Of a DNA stretch of 64,000 nt, positions 52,313 through 63,529 are shown piece by piece (positions within the stretch are counted from its first letter, which is position 1; the number at the start of each line of letters is the position of its first letter). The stretch comes from Polytrichum commune (taxonomy: Eukaryota > Streptophyta > Polytrichopsida > Polytrichales > Polytrichaceae): NCBI GenBank assembly GCA_950295325.1, contig OX485805.1, forward strand, positions 45,720,758 through 45,784,757, written 5' to 3'. The position numbers were made by a program, and so were the translations under genes. The notes below the pieces were generated by a model that did no database searches, was not told the DNA's origin, and was given only the letters and a program-made list of their open reading frames with translations.

Positions 52313-55300
52313 TGAAAATTTTGGTAATAGGGCCACCAATATCCTATAACCGTGGAATTGTGGCCTTAAAAATGATGATTTAGGGTTTAGTAATAAGAAG
52401 GTTGAGAAGGATAAACAACATGAAGTCCAAATATTTATTCATCACTAGTAGCACTAGACATGAAACTATCTTTTGCCTCGTCATCTATATATATTCGAAC
52501 ACCTTTGCATTGCGAATTGATTTTGGAACTATAGCAAGATTCTTCATTTGGATCCGAATCTTCGATATTCAACATTGCAATTGCAACATTCTCGGCATAT
52601 GATGGGAGACGCGAGCTACGGCTTGGACTTCGTAGGAATTGTCTATGTGCCCAAAACGGGAGACATGTCCTCTTTCCAATGGTATTCCTGAAATCAAATC
52701 GATGAAACATGTAAATAATGTGAAGAAATAAAAATGAACCAATGAATTGAATGAAACGAATGAATTGAATAAAAATTTATTGTATCAAAACTTACTCACA
52801 TTCAAATTCAAGCATCTCTTCATCCGAGAGGTCATCATCTTCTTTTGTGAGATCTTGTATATTCTCCTTAGATGACCCCTCTTTCAAAACCTTTTCCAAA
52901 AGCGGTTTCAATATGTCCTCAAACATGTTATTATCACCCTCAAATGCAAGAAGATGTCTGTCACATGCGCGTGTTGCTAGGATAGAAACTCCAATGGAAC
53001 ATGTCAAATCAACAACGTGTCCATTCGATGGTGTAAAAAATTCAATAAGATCTTGAAAAAAAACGCGGCGATTTTTTATATGGCCCCCTCCAAGGTCTTC
53101 CCGGTTTTTGAAGAAGCATATTTTTTTATTCCACAAAACTGAAAAGCAAGTTTTTGCTTTTCAATCCAGTGCCAAAAAAAGTGGAGTTTGATTGTCTCGT
53201 GAATTTTGTGGTAGTAAAATCCCTTACCAAGTCATGAGCCATAAATGCCGGAGTCTACAAAAAAATATAAATTGTGTTAAAACTATATACAATGCAAATA
53301 ACACCAAAATAATTAAATAGAAACAATTGTGATGTGTTATACTCACGGTGTAGGTTGGAGACTCCGAATCCTTGAACACCATGTATGAATTGAGGCAAAT
53401 AAAAGTCCTGAGAACTTTCATGTTGCCGTTGTGTAAGGTTGAATTCAAAACCTTCTTAGTTTGCATATCGATAGCAGAAAATACTATGAGGACGCCATCA
53501 TCAGACAAGATGGACTGGCACAAGGACATTATTGCAACCATGCAGTTCTTGTCATATTTATTCCAAAGAGGAATTTCAGCAGGTCTATTGGACAGGTTGA
53601 AGTCAAGACCGTCGGGAAATTGCAGAAAAACCAAGTCAACGGCAAAGGGAGTCGGACTTCTCATGACATGAAATTCGCGATTGTCATTGAACTGAAATAC
53701 CACAACATATCACAATATAAGACACAAAATAAAACCCAAATGAAAGTAAGAACATTAGAGAGAATACAAAATCAAGATTACTTACATTTTCAAGAAATGC
53801 CCGCCATTGGATCCACTTAGGAGGGCCTACTTCCACCCCTTCAGACTTGTTCTTGACAGCAGTATATCAAGCAAAAGAGAGAGTGAGAAAGTTCTTCAGT
53901 ATGAATAATTCTTTTATCAAAATATTCGTTGGCACACGATGAATAACGTCATAGATGCTCGAGTAATGAAATTCCAATACATCGCACCCGGATTTTGAAC
54001 TTTCGCCTCCAAATGTATTCTTATCCAAATCATTGGAAAGAACAAGCAATTCTTCATGTTGTGAAATTTCCGATTCACCTTGTATTTTGGTTTCAAGAAC
54101 ATGTTTTTTCTTACGACGTTTTCTCACTTTTGGTTTTGGCTCTCTAAGTTTAAGCTGCACAATTTGTGCTTGCAAAATTGCAGTATCACGAAGATCTACA
54201 TTTTTGGCATAATTTATCTGACGGATTGCCTTTTCACTTGACGGACATGCATCCTTAGGACAATCAAGGTACCAACCACAATCTTTATAATGTGGAAGCG
54301 ACCAATCCAAACAAATATCAGTAGTGAACATGTATGAATCTTCCGCACCAATGTCACGCCAATTTGGAAAAAAACAAGGTTTCTCTATAACGCATTTGTG
54401 CGGAATCAAAATATATCGGAAATACCTACATACAAAAATATTATGAGCCAAATATTGAATCAATAGTAAAATGTAATAAAAATATATAAAGAAATAGTAA
54501 AGAATAAGTTGTACCTGTATAGAACACGTTTCATAGCAAGATCAATATTCGGTTGCTCATCCTAAATATTGTGTTTTTTTACTTTTCCGCTTTTGAATTC
54601 ACGATAGAATATTGAATTGAAAGCCGCAAACTTCCAGGTTTGGATATATTCGGAGAGAGTAGGCACATCTGCAGACAATTGAAGAGGAGATGAAAGAATA
54701 CTTTGAAGCTCTTCAATAGTTTTTTTTTTCTAACTGTGTCCAATATATAGACTTTGATAACTAATCATCAAGTGCAGAATCAGAGAGGGGTGATTTCGGA
54801 AAATGCAATGCATCTTTGTCAAATCTATTGTCATTCCAAAGCTTGATCCATCCGAATTTGACATCTGGATCCACATTACTAACAGCAACGCGATGAAGTT
54901 TCTCTTGTAACATTTCAGGCACCGAAAATGAACCCCAATGGTGTTTAATTTCTTCAAGAAAAGTAGGGGTGAAGTTGAGGTCAGCAATCGCTAGTTGTTT
55001 TGTAAAACTAGAAGACAACATTGCACGTTTTTTGTTGACAGCTACGGATATTGCTTTAGAAACTCCTTCTGAAGTTCGTTCAAGAGGATGGGTTTTATTG
55101 TAAAGATTGAGAGCAATATTGCTAGCCTCGGCAAGTTCTTGCTGAAAAATCAAACAAAATCCAAAATTGATAAGTACATATAGATGTAATATAAATGAAA
55201 GATAAATAAACATTAAAAATATAGTAGAAAATGCTAGAAAAACTTATACTGTACATGTAATCAAGAAAAATTGGCCGCGTCAAAGAATACCAAGTTTCGA

Positions 55301-56404
55301 CAGACTTCTCCTCACATCGCTTATAACTTCTAGGATCCAATTGTTTTTTAAAAGAAGTCAAAGGCATGGTGCCAATACTTTGCATCTGATACAAAGTATG
55401 CACCAAATTGGTAGAAATGTGAGAGTTTTCTGTTGACCTGAAAAAATATTGAATTCATGGATTTAGGATGATATAATTCAAATAATAAAATACAAACCAG
55501 AAATAAATGAAAAAAAACAAATAAGAGCATTACTTGTTGATGTCGTGCATAGCAGTCAACAAATTTGAAATGTAATCAAGCTCGGGCACCAAAATGATGG
55601 AATCCACAAAGACATGACGTTTGTAATCTTTGGTATGCAAGCGGTCAATATAACTTTTCCAAGCAAATAATCTGTGATTACCATTCCATATTAAGAACAT
55701 CTTGTTCGTCTATGATGTAAATGAAAGGTCGGCATCTAATTGAGTTTCACTGTTTTAAACACCGCATTAACTTGAGCCCAATTTGGGCTCTTAGATGCAC
55801 GAACATCGTCATCCACAAATTAAAAATTTCCCTTAGAGTCGGTAGCCGATAGATAAAACACACGGTCACCATCACGATAACCATTGAAAAAGTCAGCCTC
55901 CAATTTAGTAATGTCGCCTTTCAAAGCAGGACGCACAATAGGCATCGGAACCATGCGACATAAGGGTACACGCAAACAAGATTTCGGTCCAGCACGGATT
56001 GAGGAAATTGTTGAAGTGGAATTAACCTTTCGTTTGTCCGTAAGTTTCCATACTTTTTTTTCATAGATTTTATTATCACCATCGTTGTCTTCATCAGAGT
56101 CAAAATCATTGAGGGGTTCTTGTAATTTTTTCTTTTTCTTATTCTTATTGTGAAGGTTTGATGAGATGTCTTGATCATGATGAACTTGTTTGGATGAACG
56201 ATCTTGAGTTGAGGTTTTTGTGTAATCATCATCCGTGGAAAGAGGAACTGATTTCTCCACATCCATTGTTTGGTCCTAAATACAAAGAATGACATAAATT
56301 TTAGAAATCTTCTTGATTTAGTATGTTTTTAAACTTTCAATAAAAATCTGAAGGTATTTGATTACATAAGAGAACATGCTTAAAGATGTAGAGAAAAAAC
56401 AGTA

Positions 56405-56690
56405 CATGTACCAACAACAATACCAACACCAACAGTAGAAGAACAACACAAAACATGACAGCACCACGTCCAGCCAAACAAACAGCAACACTAGCTCCAG
56501 CAGTAGGAACAGGAACAACAACACCAACAACACCAGCACCAGTAGCAGCAGCAACCCTAAACCCTAAACCCTAAACCCTAAACCCTAAACCAGCACCACT
56601 ACCAGCAGCAACAACAATAACACCAACACCAGCACCAGCACCACCAACAACACCAACAGCACGAACACCAGCAGCAACAACAACAACAAC

Positions 56691-56722
<32 letters not shown>

Positions 56723-56900
56723 CAATAGCAGCAGCAACGCAAATAACAACAATAAGAACAATAGATTAGTATCTGAACTAATACCACTTAAACCAATAGG
56801 AACAACACTAGAAGTAGTGGCAACACATGAGCAAAAACAAGAGAAGAAGAGCAGCAATAGCAATAGCCACCACAACAACAAAGAACCACCAACAAGAGGA
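56405..56900. repeat. degenerate CAN trinucleotide tract with telomere-type insert
   Basis: Long runs of CAA/CAC/CAG-type triplets occupy this part of the accessory gene's first intron. At 56553-56591 they are interrupted by five CCCTAAA units. The apparent Leu/Val-rich open frames on the minus strand are by-products of the triplets and are not genes. Confidence 0.85.
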
Positions 56901-56984
56901 AGAATGACAAAAAAAAAATTTAAGGTGTGATTTTGGTAGTTTAAGTATTGTGTGATTAGGGTAGCGGCTTACCCTAAACAACTA

Positions 56985-58205
56985 GGGTAGACCCTGTGCG
57001 TTAACACACAGGGTCTACGCGCCTACCTTTGAGGCCTACCAAAGTTGCGGGTATAGACCGTGTGCGTTAACGCACAGGGTCTACACCCCTAACTTTGAGG
57101 CTTACCAAAGTTGCGGGTATAGACCCTGTGCATTAACGCACAGGGTCTACGCGCCTACCTTTGAGGCCTACCAAAGTTGCGGGTATAGACCCTGTGCGTT
57201 AACGCACAGGGTGTACGCCCCTAACTTTTATGCCAAAGGGTCTATGCCATAGGGTCTATGCCAAAGGTTTGAAAAAGTTTTTTTTTTTTTGGAAAAGTTT
57301 TTGAAAAAGTCTGGATTTGGTAGATTTGTCAAAACTTGTAAAATCTATAAATAATACTAATCGTGTCCGAAAAAATTAATAAAAATATTGTAAATTATCT
57401 AAATCTCCTTGGCTACAACTTTCTCTAATATTTTTTTGTGTTTAATATCGTTTTCTTTGCTCATTCTTCTATCTATTTTATTGTTTTTGGCCACCTCGTA
57501 GATTTTGGATTCGTGGGCACAAAAAAATATTTCACTGTTTTTGGTCATTTTTTAGCTCTTGTCACATACTACATGAATATCTCAGTAGGCATATTTCTCA
57601 TTTTTTACATTCTAACCCGATTTTGAACAAATTTTTAGTTTCAACACTTTATATGACGTTTTCAATTTATACAATAGCTATTTCTTTTACTTTTAGACAT
57701 TCTAAGTCGCTCGTGCATACCCTGTGCGTTAATGCACAGGGTATTCCCTCCTAACTTTTTACCTTCTAAGTCGCTGCCTAATACCCTGCGCGTTAACGCA
57801 CAGGGTTTTCCCTCCTAACTTTTAGGGTATCTAAGTTGCTCCCTAATACCCTGTGCGTTAACACACATGATTGTCTAGGGTTACTAAGTCGCTCCCTAAT
57901 ACCCTGTGCGTTAACGCACAGGTTGTTTACGCTATCTAAGTCGCTCCCATATACCTGTGCGTTAACGCACAGGATTTTCCCTCCTAACTTTTAGGGTTTT
58001 TAGTTCGCTCCCTAATACCGTGTGCGTTAACGTACAAGGTATTAGGTTGCGACTCACAAACCCTAAACCACCCTGTGCATTAACGCACACGGTATTAGGG
58101 AGCGACTTACACAGCGTAAACAACCCCGTGCGTTAACGCAGAGGGTATTAGGGAGCGACTTAGAAACCCTAAACAACCATGTGCGTTAATGCACATGGTT
58201 TTCTC
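56985..58205. repeat. array of 13 palindromes with core GTGCGTTAACGCAC
   Basis: The perfect form is the 14-base core flanked by CCCT and AGGG. Copies centre near 57003, 57068, 57130, 57199, 57731, 57793, 57858, 57910, 57965, 58027, 58082, 58136 and 58188. The first four share ~65-bp units with TTTGAGGCCTACCAAAGTTG. The rest share ~55-62-bp units with CTAAGTCGCTCCCTAATA. In the last units the flank is inverted (TATTAGGGAGCGACTTA). The array lies in intron 1 of the accessory gene. Confidence 0.95.
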
Positions 58206-58868
58206 TCCTATCTTTTAAGCTTTCTAACTCGTTGTCAGAAATGTTTTTCGGGTGGGCCGCCGATATTCCAAGGATTCACTACTCTCATACCATCGACAAA
58301 TGTGTAGAAGTGTAAGAAAAAATGGTATAAACATCAACATATGGATGCGAGTTGTCTAAAAATACTGATGTTTCGGTCTGCTCCAACTTGGGTTCGAATC
58401 TAGTTGGTTGCATTGACTGGTGTTATCCCTTAATGAGCTAGTGGTTAGGCAGAAAATACAGTAGGTTGGATACATAGAAGGCTTTCCTACGCAAGTGTGC
58501 ATAGATCCTTCTAAATAAAGTTTTTGTTAAATTGACTATTTTGAACAAACTAAAGCATATGCCCAACAATATCGTTGACTTACGTTGAGCTGACTTACCG
58601 TTTTGTTTGTTGTTTTCTTTGAACTCGTCTTTATTTCCGACTCCAATATACGATCGTCTGCATGTGCACCTTCATCACCCTCCATCATATCAAAATCCAG
58701 TGCTTTCACAGTTTCTACTATCGTATTCAACATGTTTCTTTTCTCTTCTTTGTTTGCATTCCTCTTTCCTACACTCAGTCTGAACCTCTTTTTCTCAGAA
58801 GTAAAATACAAAGCTTTCCTACGCCTTCTCTTCGGCCTTAAGGGTATTCTTTCTACATCCCCCACCAT

Positions 58869-59264
58869 CGTTGGTGTCTATAATGTGTCCTCCATCAGTC
58901 CATTATCATTTATTCTTCCAATGTGTCTATCCCACATAAATCTGGCGTATATTACGATCATTCATGTTGCAATTGGCGTCCAATGAACGAAATATTTCAA
59001 CTCGTTTTTTATTTTGTTTCTATTTTTATTATATCCGCCAAAAGTTTTTGACACCCTAGCCTCGCTGTTTTGTGTGTATTTTGCTCGTAAATATTCTCTA
59101 ACTATTATTGTGATATGTTTACTTCCATATTATTAGATGCTATAGTATCACATGCTTTCATCACCATCCATTATTGTATCACGCGTTTTCAATTTCATTC
59201 ACTTCATCACACACCTCTATATAAAAGCAACATTCACCCAAAATTATTGTGATGTCTTGTTCAA
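58869..59264. promoter_or_regulatory. divergent promoter region of the MULE
   Basis: Only about 400 bp separate the start codon of the accessory gene (minus, 58868) from that of the transposase (plus, 59265). A TATA box, TATATAAA, is at 59218-59225, suitably placed for a short transposase leader. On the other strand a TATA-like GATATAATAAAAA lies near 59030. Confidence 0.65.
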
Positions 59265-62200
59265 ATGATATTTCCATTTTCCATGGCTACCATTAGAGCT
59301 CATGGATCTTTTGTTCCCTTTATTTTGCCACTTCAAGATGATGGTCATGTGAGTGTTTTAGAGGATTTACTTAGTTTGAGATTCAACCTCCAGATAGGCT
59401 CCATGTATTTAGAGCAGGAGATGTACTCTACAGATGGAGAGGTGTATGAAACGATTTTGGTTCAAAAAAACAGAATAGAGGTTGGTTTTATGTGGAACTT
59501 AGGACCTGGTTCATATAGGGTGATAGGTCTTTCTGAGTCTCAGATACAAGCTTCTACTGTCATATTGACAAACAAATCCGATACATTTACAGTTCAAATT
59601 CCCTCTACCGCACATGTTAAGGTAGAACCCCTTGATGATAGTGTGTTTGTGCTATCGGATTCAGAAGATGACATTTGTGCATCTGTTGATCTTTCAAATA
59701 CATCGTCGTTTCCATTTAAAGGTGTTCATTCTATTCGTTCGCAACTTCCTATACATGTATCTAAATCTCCTTGTGGTCTTATGTACAAGAGGGTGGTTCC
59801 CTTAATCTCACCCTTTCAACGTCCTCCACTATACCCTTCACCTTCATCTACATGGTTGACTATAGTTGATGCCTTGAAGCTGACAAAGTCAAGAAAAAGA
59901 TCAAAGTCAGATCTCGCATCCATTGATTTTGATAGTATAGATGTTCGTGATGTCAAGTACTTACCATCTTCTTTTAATGGTGATGTTTTGTTTCTCTTAC
60001 CCCGTGTGACACTTAAAGCTCCATGTACGTATGGCCGCTCAATGGACGGCATGGACAAGATGTGCGACGGTCACCCTTGGTGCACCACCAAAACCACCAA
60101 TATCCAAAATGATTTTGGATTGTCCTTCCGGCGCTCTACTTGTACTGGTCATCTCCAATGTCCTAATGACTACTGTGATTACATTAATCGCAATGGGGGC
60201 CTCCGGAACAACACTGAATGGGCCGGTTCAACTCCTCTCCCATTTGCTGTGGGTAATGTTCCTTCCACTAGGTCCACTGTCGAGTGTAAGATATGTCGTT
60301 CCACACCTGTGTGCATTGCTTTATGTCATGCTCGAATCATATACATTCACTCCATATATGTTGGAATGTCCAGGACTTGCATTCATATTGGTATACATGA
60401 TCACCCTGTGGCCAATGGCACATACTGTGAGTCATTGGACATGACATACCAGTGCGTTGTAAATGAAGTATTGAAAACACCCACAGCCAAAAATTCAACC
60501 ATAGTTATGGCAGCAAACAAACAATTCTTGGCCGATTACCTTCTCAAATCTCCCACAAATGTCGAAGGCCATCACTTGGTTGGTTCATCCCTAGAGGTCG
60601 TCATGGATAAATTCAGCACTCTTGCGTCTCCGAATTGTCGTAACTTTGTATCTGGATCAAAGCGTTTTTTGCGTAGTGGAATGGGAACTATGGATAGTAT
60701 TATAGCACTCAAAGACCACTCTGCTTTCAAGTTCGTCCATGGTAGTCGGTTTCCAGGGCAGTCAAAGGACAAAATGTTTGTTTTCAAGATGTTTGTAGAC
60801 CTTCCAGGTAGTGGTGTGGAGCTTGTGAAGAGGATGCAAGTCGGTGGGGACATGGAGAATTCATGAATTATGTTTGACCATGTCAAACGTTTGAAGGACT
60901 GGACGACCATGGCTTGTCATGTGTACGACAGTCGATACTGTAAAGTGTGGACTATTGCGTGTTATGACATACAATCTGAAGATGGTGCAGCACAAATTTT
61001 CTTTTAGGAAAATTTGAATGTTGTCGTGGCAGAAAATGGTGTACCAAACGTAAACTTCAAAGGGTTTATGGCTGATAGTGCTCAAGCTAATTGGAATGCG
61101 GTGAAGGCGATTTACGGGGATGGTGATCCAAGTCTACCCATGGTTGCACGTAAGCGTATATGTCTTTTTTATTGGTCTGCAAGCTTGGATAAGGTGACCC
61201 AAAAGTATATCAAACCATCATTGCAGTTTCAACACAAACAAATATGCAACGATTACAAAGACGCGAAAACAATGGACGACACTGAGACTAAGTACCATGT
61301 GATTCGTTCTTGGTGGTTGTCATCTGGAGCTGCTTTGGAAGAAGACATCCTTGGCCTTTCAGAGTAGTTGGGATTTTGGCACTTTCGTTACAGACAATGG
61401 GATAGTCATATACTATTTGTAAGTACATATCAAACTTCATTATTCACTGTCATTCAATATCTTGCCACTGATATATAATATATCTTATATTTTTCTTATC
61501 CTTGTATTTGTGTGTTGTTCATAGGATATGACAATAGAAGAGCGTGCGGAAATGCCAACATGCAACCTTGCAGAGACTGTACACAACAAATGGCTCCAAC
61601 AGTCCGGCAACAAGATGACTTGTTTATATGAAGCTACAATGGACGACATGATCCGTGCCTTCATGCAAATTGCAAATTACCGGACATGGTTGAAAGGGAG
61701 GTCTGATGGTAAAAGTCATGATTCGGCATCCTTGAAACTCAAAGCGGCTGCCAGGTGTGGAGATCCAAAAATGTTGGCCGATGCCATGAAGTCTTATCCA
61801 GGGGCAGAAGACGTCAACACTAGAGATTGTGCATTGGAAGGGTCAGAGCTTTTTGGTTCCACCAAACGCAAACTCAACCTATCATCGGGTACTGATTGTG
61901 ACTCTCATCGACCCGACAAAGTGAACTATTCCATTCCTCGTCCCAACACCCGAGCAACTCGTCAACGCATAGAGGAATCGTTGAGTTCTGCAATTCATAG
62001 TGTGGCTCATACTACATCCGTGTTAGAAACAGATTGTCTTGCTTCCAAGTGGCACATTGCAAGATTACCACCCAACTCAGCCAAACGATGTTGGGCACTG
62101 CAGGCCATTACAGGGACTATGTGCAATGCCAAAGTCGGAACTATGAAACATGGCACACCTATTCCAACATACAAAGGGCTCAGGAAGGAATTTTGCTCTC

Positions 62201-62892
62201 CCAACAATGTGGAGTATGAATTTTAGTTTTGCCCCGACGACATCAAACGTTATGTGAGTGGCAGTAAGAAGAAATATGTGTTGGACTAGCCTATAGTACC
62301 CAACACGTGGCCGGTGAAGATAGGTACCAATATATCGCGAGAGGAGGTTTTGGCACTTGAAGATGCTGGATTTCAACTACAGTAGAGGGAGGCATTGTCT
62401 CCTCGTCGTAGGCTTTCAACAATCGCAACTCTCCCCATCCCTCGCTCGCATTTTTCTATGCCACCAAACCCGGACGCCCACCCTACATTCAGGTTTGGGA
62501 AGACAGTGCGTCGTAATCCAACAGCACCGCTAGCGGATCACAAAAACAAATGGGAGAGCGCCGGACTCATGGAGGGTTACTATGTGGTTGGGGTCACTGC
62601 CATTCCATATCCGGGCTTTGGAGTAATAATCAACATTGTCTCCAAGCATGATATCACATACCATGTCACAATTGGCGACATCTCGCATTGCACATGCCCG
62701 GATTTCACGAAAATGTTCTCTCATGCATTGGGAAAGAAAGGAAAATGGGTGTATTGTAAACATCTTTATTATGTGTTTAGATTTTTGTGCAAGGTGGATT
62801 ACGAGAGTGACAAATTCATTCATGCACCTACATATATCTATAACGAGGTCATGCGACTGCTTGAACTTGCTGGTATTGTAAAGTGTGAGTAG
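59265..62892 (+). pseudogene. MULE transposase with SWIM zinc finger, six premature stops
   Basis: Two exons (59265-61418, 61525-62892) with a GTAAGT-TAG intron; about 1,170 codons. ATG 59283 (TTTTCCATGGCT) is an alternative start. The N-terminal half has Cys/His clusters (WCTTKTTN, FRRSTCTGHLQC, SRTCIHIGIHDHPV) like the FLYWCH/GCM-type finger of MULEs. In the catalytic region a candidate second acidic residue is in FMADSAQANW (GAT, 61074-61076). The following C-x-x-H motif reads CLFY (Tyr codon 61170-61172). The SWIM finger is intact: CTC at 62689-62697 and CKH at 62755-62763. The frame is unbroken except for stops at 60864-60866, 61005-61007, 61365-61367, 62224-62226, 62287-62289 and 62383-62385. 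Each stop is one C-to-T or G-to-A change from Trp or Gln. Confidence 0.88.
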
Positions 62893-63144
62893 TATTGCAA
62901 ATGGTCTATTAAGTACCATATATTTGAATATCAAAATATGATATGTTTTGGTTTGGATTTTTATAATAAAAATCAGCAATGGGCTAGAAGTATTTCAAAT
63001 GATCCATGGTAATACGCTTCCTTCTTGCTTCAATTGAACTCTTTACAATTGAAAATCTTCAATTCATGTAGTACTATATTTAGTTCATGTACCCTAAACC
63101 CGTGCACCTTTACTATTTTTGAATTCATTACTCATATGTTACTG

Positions 63145-63216
63145 CTCACTGCTCATGTCGTATTGTTCACCGCTCACTGCTCATTGCTCATCGCTTATAA
63201 GATAGCTTCCCTCCCC
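63145..63216 (-). repeat. right terminal inverted repeat of the MULE
   Basis: Reversed, it reads GGGGAGGGAAGCTATCTTAT, AAGCGATGAGCAATGAGCAG and TGAGCGGTGAAC, mirroring 52239-52312 including the RTGAGC iterations. Confidence 0.85.
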
Positions 63217-63529
63217 TGGTGCCCATGGTGTTTCGGGCATTCCTCATGGAGAGGTGCGCGACACAACTCCACAACCCACAACCCACACCACCATAAAACC
63301 ATATACAGTCAACTCATTAGACAAATGGACAAATGCACACACAAACTCTCCCCCCCCCCCCTCCATCCTTCCCACTCCAATACCAACCATACCATTTTCA
63401 CTTTACACCATACCCCCACTAAAATTGGACCCCCATAAGAGCATATGCACAGACGGTTCTTTCATCCCACTAGATGATAAAGATATAGCTAGGCAACATA
63501 GCAAGAATAGGGGCTTATAGATAACGGAA
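63217..63529 (+). other. continuation of the MULE target repeat, then unclassified DNA
   Basis: 63217-63262 (CCCATGGTGTTTCGGGCATT, CCTCATGGAGAGGTG) continues the spacer repeat interrupted by the MULE. Beyond it is a 13-base C run at about 63349 and a short open stretch with CTDGSF, too short to assign to an RNase H. Confidence 0.5.

Larger units (their letters stand above)
52435..58868 (-). pseudogene. MULE accessory gene with permuted DNA amino-methyltransferase-like domain
   Basis: Nine exons with canonical sites: 58584-58868, 55534-56275, about 55250-55437, about 54515-55141, 53786-54425, 53347-53691, 53228-53254 (27 nt), 52796-53138 and 52435-52687; about 1,150 codons. Exon 1 has a nuclear-localisation-like RPKRRRRK. 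Exon 5 is Lys/Arg-rich (KPKVRKRRKKKH). Exon 6 contains DLVFLQFPDGLDF at the place of a catalytic DPPY/SPPY motif and SLCQSILSDDGVLIVFSAID. Exon 8 contains FFQDLIEFFTPSNGHVVDLT, then CSIGVSILATRACDRHLLAF and EGD, an AdoMet-binding motif I. Catalytic region before motif I is the beta-class (permuted) order of N6-adenine/N4-cytosine enzymes. Breaks: frameshifts in exon 2 and in a ten-A run of exon 4; stops near 55820, 54765, 54560 and 53868. An inactive domain that only binds DNA is an alternative. Confidence 0.6.
52239..63216. mobile_element. ~11-kb Mutator-like element with two divergent genes
   Basis: Termini are GGGGAGTGCTATCTTATGAG and, reversed, GGGGAGGGAAGCTATCTTAT. They are flanked by CTTGTGCC (52231-52238) and (C)TGGTGCC (63216/63217-63223), a 7-of-8 target duplication of Mutator size. 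A related uninterrupted site, CCCCCTTGTGCTCATGGTG on the minus strand at about 51225-51245, shows the insertion point. Contents are a MULE transposase gene (plus, 59265-62892), a nine-exon accessory gene (minus, 52435-58868), and between their start regions a short divergent promoter. A palindrome array and a (CAN)n tract lie in the accessory gene's first intron. Confidence 0.88.

Noticed and set aside
52435-53138. Assignment to the N4-cytosine methyltransferase described in Marchantia (DN4MT1)
   Set aside because: Only the general beta-class layout can be read by eye. The catalytic motif here is LQFPDG, not SPPY/DPPY, and no alignment can be run.
56318-56881. Leu/Val-rich membrane-protein-like open frames
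   Set aside because: They are direct translations of the CAN triplet tract with no other coding features.
56985-58205. CRISPR-like regularly spaced palindromes
   Set aside because: The DNA is clearly eukaryotic, the stretches between palindromes are themselves repeated rather than unique spacers, and no cas-type genes are present.
63254-63520. RNase H domain suggested by CTDGSF
   Set aside because: A six-residue match in a short low-complexity frame, with none of the other catalytic positions seen.
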